A DNA stretch of 35,163 nt. Origin: Undivivens sp041652635 (GTDB lineage: Bacteria > Omnitrophota > Gorgyraeia > Gygaellales > Profunditerraquicolaceae). This document shows positions 31,175-35,163 of the stretch, one piece after another; the first letter of the stretch is position 1; each line of letters starts with the position of its first letter. Made by a program: the position numbers and the translations under genes. The DNA lies in assembly GCA_041652635.1 (NCBI GenBank), contig JBAZGW010000006.1:1-35163 (forward strand). Reading direction: 5' to 3'. The notes under the pieces were generated by a model that saw only the letters and a program-made list of their open reading frames with translations, did not search any database and was not told the DNA's origin.

Positions 31175-32539
31175 ATGCGTTTTCGGGCGGAAATGTTACG
31201 ACGGGGAACCGGTGTATTGGCCCCAAGGGGGCGGGATATGCGCAGTAAAACATTTTTTGGGCTTTTTTTATTGTGTCTTTGTCGCGTTTTTACCGCGTAT
31301 GCGGCCGAGGATAAGGAAAACAACAGTGACGGCGGATGGGAATACCGGGTTGGAGCGGATGAACGCTTTCGATATGAATACAAACACGACTTTGATCTTA
31401 ATGAAAGCATAAAAGATAATGGCGGTTTGTTGTTCAATCGTATACGTATTAACGCGAAGGCGACTTTAAGAGGCGAACATTCCAATGAGCTGGCGGAGAT
31501 ATTCGTTGAAGGACTGGATGCGCAGGCCGGCGGTTATAAAATCAAGGCGATGCAAAGCCAAAAAGACAAATTCGATCTGCACCAGGCTTATGCCGCTATT
31601 TTTAGCGTTGCCGGTTCGCATATTGATGTTAAGATCGGCCGTCAGGAACTTCAATACGGCGCAGGCCGGCTTATTACCGCTCCCGCGTGGGTTAATTGTA
31701 TCCGTACTTTTGACGCGGCTGTCCTGCGTTACTCAGACAAGGGGTTTTACGGGGATTTATTATATGCGCAGAACGTAAAATTCAATCGTTATAGTCTCGA
31801 TAGTTCTTATGCCGGAGAAAACTTAAGCGGTATTTATTTCGGGTATCGGAAAAGTAATACGGTTCCGTTATGGGAAGGATATTTTCTGAGCTTGGATAAT
31901 TCCAAGGGGAACAATGATATGCGCCGTTATACCGCGGGAGCGCGCTTTAAGGCGGCGGTCGGCTCTGGGGTCGTTATTGATATTGAAGTCCCCTTTCAGT
32001 TCGGCGATGATGCCGATACAAATGTCCGCGCTTATGCCATGCATGCGGATATCTCTAAATCTTTTGAATCCGTGACCTGGAAACCGAAGGTCGGTTTTTC
32101 TTATGATCAAGCAAGCGGCGATAAGAAGGCGAATGATAACAGGAATAATACTTTTATCCCGTTTTACCAGAGCACGCACGATCCGTACGGTTTGATGGAC
32201 TTTTTCCGCTGGGAAAATATGCGTAATCCGGAGTTGAGCGTTACATTCTCTCCTACCGGCAAATTCAGTTTCCGGCCGCAAGTGGATTTCTTCTGGCTGG
32301 ATAGTAAGAATGATGCCTGGTATAACTCATCCGGCACTGTCCTAAGGACGAGGCCGGCAAGGGGGAAATGCAGTTCTTATGTGGGGAGCGAAGCGTCGGT
32401 GCGTTTCTATTATGATTTCGGCAAAAATATCAAGTTTGAATCGGGCTATGCCCATTTCTTCCCGGGGGATTATGTCTGCAATACCGGCTCTGCCGGCGGC
32501 GCTGATTGGATGTATTCACAACTGGCGATCAAATATTGA
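31175..32539 (+). CDS. Outer-membrane beta-barrel porin (alginate-export-like)
   Basis: This is a 454-residue exported protein with the features of a beta-barrel. A signal peptide is best seen from the second methionine (31238: MRSKTFFGLFLLCLCRVFTAYA, then AED). The first ATG has the better ribosome binding site (GAGAGGAG), so either start is possible. The mature part has alternating polar and hydrophobic strands and blocks such as WEYRVGADERFRYEYK, DVKIGRQELQYGAGRLI and FDAAVLRYSDKGFYGDLLYAQ, which resemble the alginate_exp outer-membrane family. It ends in hydrophobic and aromatic residues (QLAIKY), as expected for outer-membrane insertion. The GRQEL...G.RL segment is the best family marker. 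It sits between ferredoxin and nifV in the nif operon; substrate unknown. Confidence 0.8.
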   Translation: MRFRAEMLRRGTGVLAPRGRDMRSKTFFGLFLLCLCRVFTAYAAEDKENNSDGGWEYRVGADERFRYEYKHDFDLNESIKDNGGLLFNRIRINAKATLRGEHSNELAEIFVEGLDAQAGGYKIKAMQSQKDKFDLHQAYAAIFSVAGSHIDVKIGRQELQYGAGRLITAPAWVNCIRTFDAAVLRYSDKGFYGDLLYAQNVKFNRYSLDSSYAGENLSGIYFGYRKSNTVPLWEGYFLSLDNSKGNNDMRRYTAGARFKAAVGSGVVIDIEVPFQFGDDADTNVRAYAMHADISKSFESVTWKPKVGFSYDQASGDKKANDNRNNTFIPFYQSTHDPYGLMDFFRWENMRNPELSVTFSPTGKFSFRPQVDFFWLDSKNDAWYNSSGTVLRTRPARGKCSSYVGSEASVRFYYDFGKNIKFESGYAHFFPGDYVCNTGSAGGADWMYSQLAIKY

Positions 32540-32599
32540 TCTTAAAAAAGAGCCTGGGGAAATCCAGGAATATCCGTTGAATTAATGAAGGGTCGGGGA

Positions 32600-33733
32600 A
32601 TGAGGGATGAATTGGGAAATCCGGTGATCGTGGATACCACGCTGCGCGACGGGGAGCAGGCGGCAGGCGTCGAATTCAGCGTGCGGGAGAAAGTCCGGAT
32701 CGCCTGTTTGTTGGCGGATGCCGGCGTGCGGGAGATCGAAGCCGGGACTCCGGCCGCCGGGGAGATAGAGAAAACGGCGATAAAGAGAATAGTGGATAAG
32801 GGGTTGAACGTGCGTTTGATCGGCTGGAACAGGGGGCTTGAAAAAGATATCGACGCTTCGTTCGACTGCGGCCTGGATGCGGTGGCGTTATCACTGCCGG
32901 TATCCGATCTTCAGATAAAGCATAAGCTTAAAAAAAACCGCGATTTTGTGATTGAACGGTTGAAACAGGTTATCGGTTACGCTAAAAGCCGTAAATTATA
33001 CGTTATCGCCGGCGCGGAAGACGCCTCGCGGGCCGATCCCGGATTCCTGATTAAATACGCAAATACGGTAAAGACGCACGGCGCCGACAGGTTCAGGTTC
33101 TGCGATACCGTCGGCATTCTGGAGCCTTTTGGATTGCGCGCCGCTCTGGAGCGTATCCTGAAAACCGTGAAGATAGCCGTCGAGATACATACTCACAACG
33201 ACTTCGGGCTGGCCACCGCGAACGCGCTCGCCGGGATAGCCGGCGGGGCCGGGTTCGTGGATACTACCGTCACCGGCGTGGGAGAGAGGGCGGGGAACGC
33301 CGGATTGGAAGAGGTGGTGATGGCCTTGTCGCAAATATACGGGATAGACACCGGGATAAAGACCCGTAAACTCCCGGGAATCGCCGATTTTGTCAGTGTC
33401 GCTTCAGGGAGGCCGATCCCGCAAGGGAAACCGATCATCGGAGGGGCTTGTTTTCTTCACGAGTCGGGATTGCATCAGGACGGTATCCTGAAAAGCCGGT
33501 CCACTTACGAGCCGTTTGATCCCGCCTTGGTCGGAAGCAGGAGCCGGATCGTGATCGGGAAACTTTCCGGAAGGGCGGCCGTGAAGAATATTTTGAGCAA
33601 ATTCGGAATAGAAGCGGATGAGGATTCTTTGGGGGAAGTCCTCCGGCGGTTAAAGCGAACGGCGGTTTGTTCGAAGTATTACCTGAATGAGGGGGATGTT
33701 TACCGTTTATACCGGGAGATTGCCGCCGGTTAA
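32600..33733 (+). CDS. nifV: Homocitrate synthase NifV
   Basis: NifV condenses acetyl-CoA with 2-oxoglutarate to give homocitrate, the organic ligand of FeMo-co. The start motif VIVDTTLRDGEQAAGVEFS is the NifV/LeuA signature, with the AGV form of NifV. Metal-binding EIHTHNDFGLATANAL and GAEDASRADPGF are present. The C terminus lacks the LeuA regulatory domain, so the enzyme is about the usual NifV length (377 residues from this start). I chose ATG 32600 over 32585 because AAGGG lies seven bases before it and nothing precedes 32585. It is the last clear nif gene of the operon. Leucine or lysine pathway homologues are less likely given the location. Confidence 0.93.
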   Translation: MRDELGNPVIVDTTLRDGEQAAGVEFSVREKVRIACLLADAGVREIEAGTPAAGEIEKTAIKRIVDKGLNVRLIGWNRGLEKDIDASFDCGLDAVALSLPVSDLQIKHKLKKNRDFVIERLKQVIGYAKSRKLYVIAGAEDASRADPGFLIKYANTVKTHGADRFRFCDTVGILEPFGLRAALERILKTVKIAVEIHTHNDFGLATANALAGIAGGAGFVDTTVTGVGERAGNAGLEEVVMALSQIYGIDTGIKTRKLPGIADFVSVASGRPIPQGKPIIGGACFLHESGLHQDGILKSRSTYEPFDPALVGSRSRIVIGKLSGRAAVKNILSKFGIEADEDSLGEVLRRLKRTAVCSKYYLNEGDVYRLYREIAAG

Positions 33734-33857
33734 ACGGCAGCGTATATGCTCCTGCGCAAATAATCCCGGGCTTAAGCTGGGGATGAACGCGCAGGGTGAA
33801 CGGGAAGGTATCGCTGCGCGGGGAGTTCCATTATACGGCATCAGGAGGTGTTTGGAG

Positions 33858-34823
33858 ATGGCAGTGAAACGTATCGGAGTTTTGACCAGCGGAGGGGACG
33901 CTCCGGGAATGAATGCCGCGATAAGAAGCGTGGTGCGTACGGCGGCTTTCTATGGCATAGAAGTAATGGGCATTTTTAAGGGGTATGACGGATTGATAAA
34001 CGGGAATATGAAAATACTAAGCCATAGGTCAGTTTCCAATATTATCAATAAAGGCGGCACGATTCTCAGGACCGCCCGCAGCGGGGAATTCGCTACAGCC
34101 AAGGGCAGAAAACGCGCCTACGCCGTTATAAGGAAGCATAAAATAGACGGACTTGTGTTGATCGGCGGTAACGGGACTTACCGCGGCGGCAGCGTCTTTT
34201 ATAAAGAATGGGGCGTTCCCTGTATCGGCGTGCCCGGGAGTATCGATAATGATATAAGCTGTACGGATTTCACCATCGGTTCCGACACGGCGGTAAATAC
34301 CGCGTTGGAAGCGATCGACAAGATAAAGGATACCGCTACTAGTATGGAGCGTATATTTGTTATTGAGGTAATGGGGCGTAATTCAGGTTATATCGCGGTA
34401 AAGGTCGCCTTGGGCAGCGGCGCTGAGAATGTGCTTATTCCGGAAAAGAACATCGAGATAAAAGAAATTTGCCGGGATATCCTTAAGGGGAACTCTAAAG
34501 GAAAAACAAGTTGGATCGTGGTCGTGGCCGAGGGGAAGGGGAGGGCGCACGAGGTCGCCGCTAGGATCGGCCTGACAACCGGGCTGGAAACCCGAGTGGT
34601 CTCCATCGGCCATATCCAGAGAGGCGGTTCGCCTACCGCTGCGGACAGAATCCTTGCCACCCGGCTGGGAGAGAAAGCTGTTGATCTCTTAAGGCAGGGA
34701 GCAGGCGGCAAGGCCGTCGGTGTGGTCAGCAACAGGGTATCCACCGTTGGCTTACATAAAGCGATAAAAGAGAAAAAGGAGGACGTTAATTCCCTTTGCA
34801 GGTTGATCAACATTCTGGCGTGA
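33858..34823 (+). CDS. pfkA: 6-phosphofructokinase
   Basis: The enzyme phosphorylates fructose 6-phosphate to the 1,6-bisphosphate. It has 321 residues from ATG 33858, which follows AGGAGG; a longer reading from 33687 overlaps nifV and adds non-homologous residues. Motifs: GVLTSGGDAPGMNAAIR at the N terminus, GGNGTYRGG (103-111), PGSIDNDI with both catalytic aspartates (D130, D132), and EVMGRNSGY. Gly at the two positions that distinguish ATP from pyrophosphate enzymes (G106 and G127) indicates the ATP type. N105 replaces the usual aspartate (GGDGS), which helps bind magnesium in E. coli PfkA. It probably runs on from nifV in the same transcript. Confidence 0.93.
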   Translation: MAVKRIGVLTSGGDAPGMNAAIRSVVRTAAFYGIEVMGIFKGYDGLINGNMKILSHRSVSNIINKGGTILRTARSGEFATAKGRKRAYAVIRKHKIDGLVLIGGNGTYRGGSVFYKEWGVPCIGVPGSIDNDISCTDFTIGSDTAVNTALEAIDKIKDTATSMERIFVIEVMGRNSGYIAVKVALGSGAENVLIPEKNIEIKEICRDILKGNSKGKTSWIVVVAEGKGRAHEVAARIGLTTGLETRVVSIGHIQRGGSPTAADRILATRLGEKAVDLLRQGAGGKAVGVVSNRVSTVGLHKAIKEKKEDVNSLCRLINILA

Positions 34824-34857
34824 ATTAGTATGCGGCAGGACGTGCGGATAGAGTATT

Positions 34858-34885
34858 AAAGTATCTACGGGATAGACTATACTTT
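34858..34885 (+). terminator. Hairpin after pfkA, possible terminator
   Basis: AAAGTAT (34858-34864) pairs with ATACTTT (34879-34885), with an inner CTA/TAG pairing. The stem is AT-rich and no U tract follows, so it is a weak candidate for the end of the nif transcript. Confidence 0.35.
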
Positions 34886-35163
34886 ATCAGCAATGTCCGG
34901 GTAAGATATCTTTAGTTCACGCAGCTCATTGATATGCTTAATATAACAGCAAAATATTTTTTCTACTTGAATGAGCATATATGCTTTAGCCATAAACTCA
35001 ATATGTCTAAAAAAGAGCCGGTTAATGGAGGTGAATCGGGCCGGGTCCCGGGTTCCGGCGGTTTACAGGGAAGAGCCTGAAAAACCTCGGTAAATGATAC
35101 GATACTGCCGATTGACAATTTTTTTCATAAAAGGGATTGGTCAAGACATCCTTACCCCCCTGA
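34886..35163. other. Non-coding end of the window
   Basis: I see no gene in the last 278 bases. A TTGACA at 35112-35117 could be the -35 box of a gene beyond the window edge, but no -10 box lies at the right distance. The segment 35037-35064 is GC-rich and may form a hairpin. Confidence 0.5.

Noticed and set aside
33687..33857. Longer N terminus for phosphofructokinase
   Set aside because: It would overlap nifV and add residues not found in the family. A consensus ribosome binding site lies right before ATG 33858.
1..35163. CRISPR arrays, tRNA or rRNA genes, insertion sequences, prophage genes
   Set aside because: I saw no regularly spaced direct repeats, no cloverleaf-like or rRNA sequence, and no transposase, integrase or phage structural genes. 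The fibre-like repeats at 344-2242 belong to a signal-peptide-bearing protein without phage neighbours.

Overview
The window is about 35 kb of bacterial chromosome. All recognisable genes lie on the + strand. Two runs of ten N (3548-3557 and 4344-4353) show that it is a scaffolded, probably metagenome-derived, assembly. I infer a Gram-negative, anaerobic lineage of the Omnitrophota (candidate division OP3) type. The reasons are a secreted TTYYPSP / VGIGTTSP-repeat protein of a kind I associate with that phylum, RND efflux and outer-membrane proteins that require an outer membrane, and a nitrogenase cluster with the gene order of anaerobes and methanogens. The phylum is an inference, not something the sequence proves.

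Layout. 1-343 holds a palindromic repeat and the promoter of the first gene. 344-2936 encodes a secreted repeat protein and an iron-sulfur flavoprotein. 3132-9548 holds an AbrB-type regulator with a palindromic operator, followed by a tripartite RND multidrug efflux operon (adaptor, pump, outer-membrane channel). The adaptor is cut by an assembly gap. 9690-16605 is housekeeping or mixed content: a YkgJ-type cysteine-rich protein, an unrecognised 236-residue protein, a small S4 protein, a radical SAM protein, an RNB ribonuclease, a LOG-family protein and a cation/proton antiporter.

16688-33733 is a nitrogen island: amtB-glnK, then nifH-nifI1-(ABC transporter: binding protein, ATPase, permease)-nifI2-nifD-nifK-nifX-nifE-nifN-nifB-2Fe-2S ferredoxin-porin-nifV. 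A 6-phosphofructokinase gene follows. NifH, NifD and NifK keep all the metal-cluster ligands, NifD has the Mo-type cofactor-site residues, and NifB, NifE, NifN and NifV supply the FeMo-cofactor route. The set is therefore consistent with a working molybdenum nitrogenase. AmtB and GlnK would sense and import ammonium. The NifI1/NifI2 pair would switch nitrogenase activity off after translation when ammonium is present. The ABC transporter and the porin could supply an unidentified small solute.

The most interesting signal is regulatory. amtB and nifH each have a long leader of the same design: a shared upstream block, a small hairpin with an A-x-x-G-x-x hexaloop, an intrinsic terminator, and then a second intrinsic terminator whose helix is capped by another A-x-x-G-x-x hexaloop. 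Paired AxxGxx hexaloops next to a terminator are the recognition signature of ANTAR-domain antiterminators such as NasR and EutV. This suggests that both nitrogen operons are switched together by transcription antitermination. No ANTAR protein or NifA is encoded in the window.
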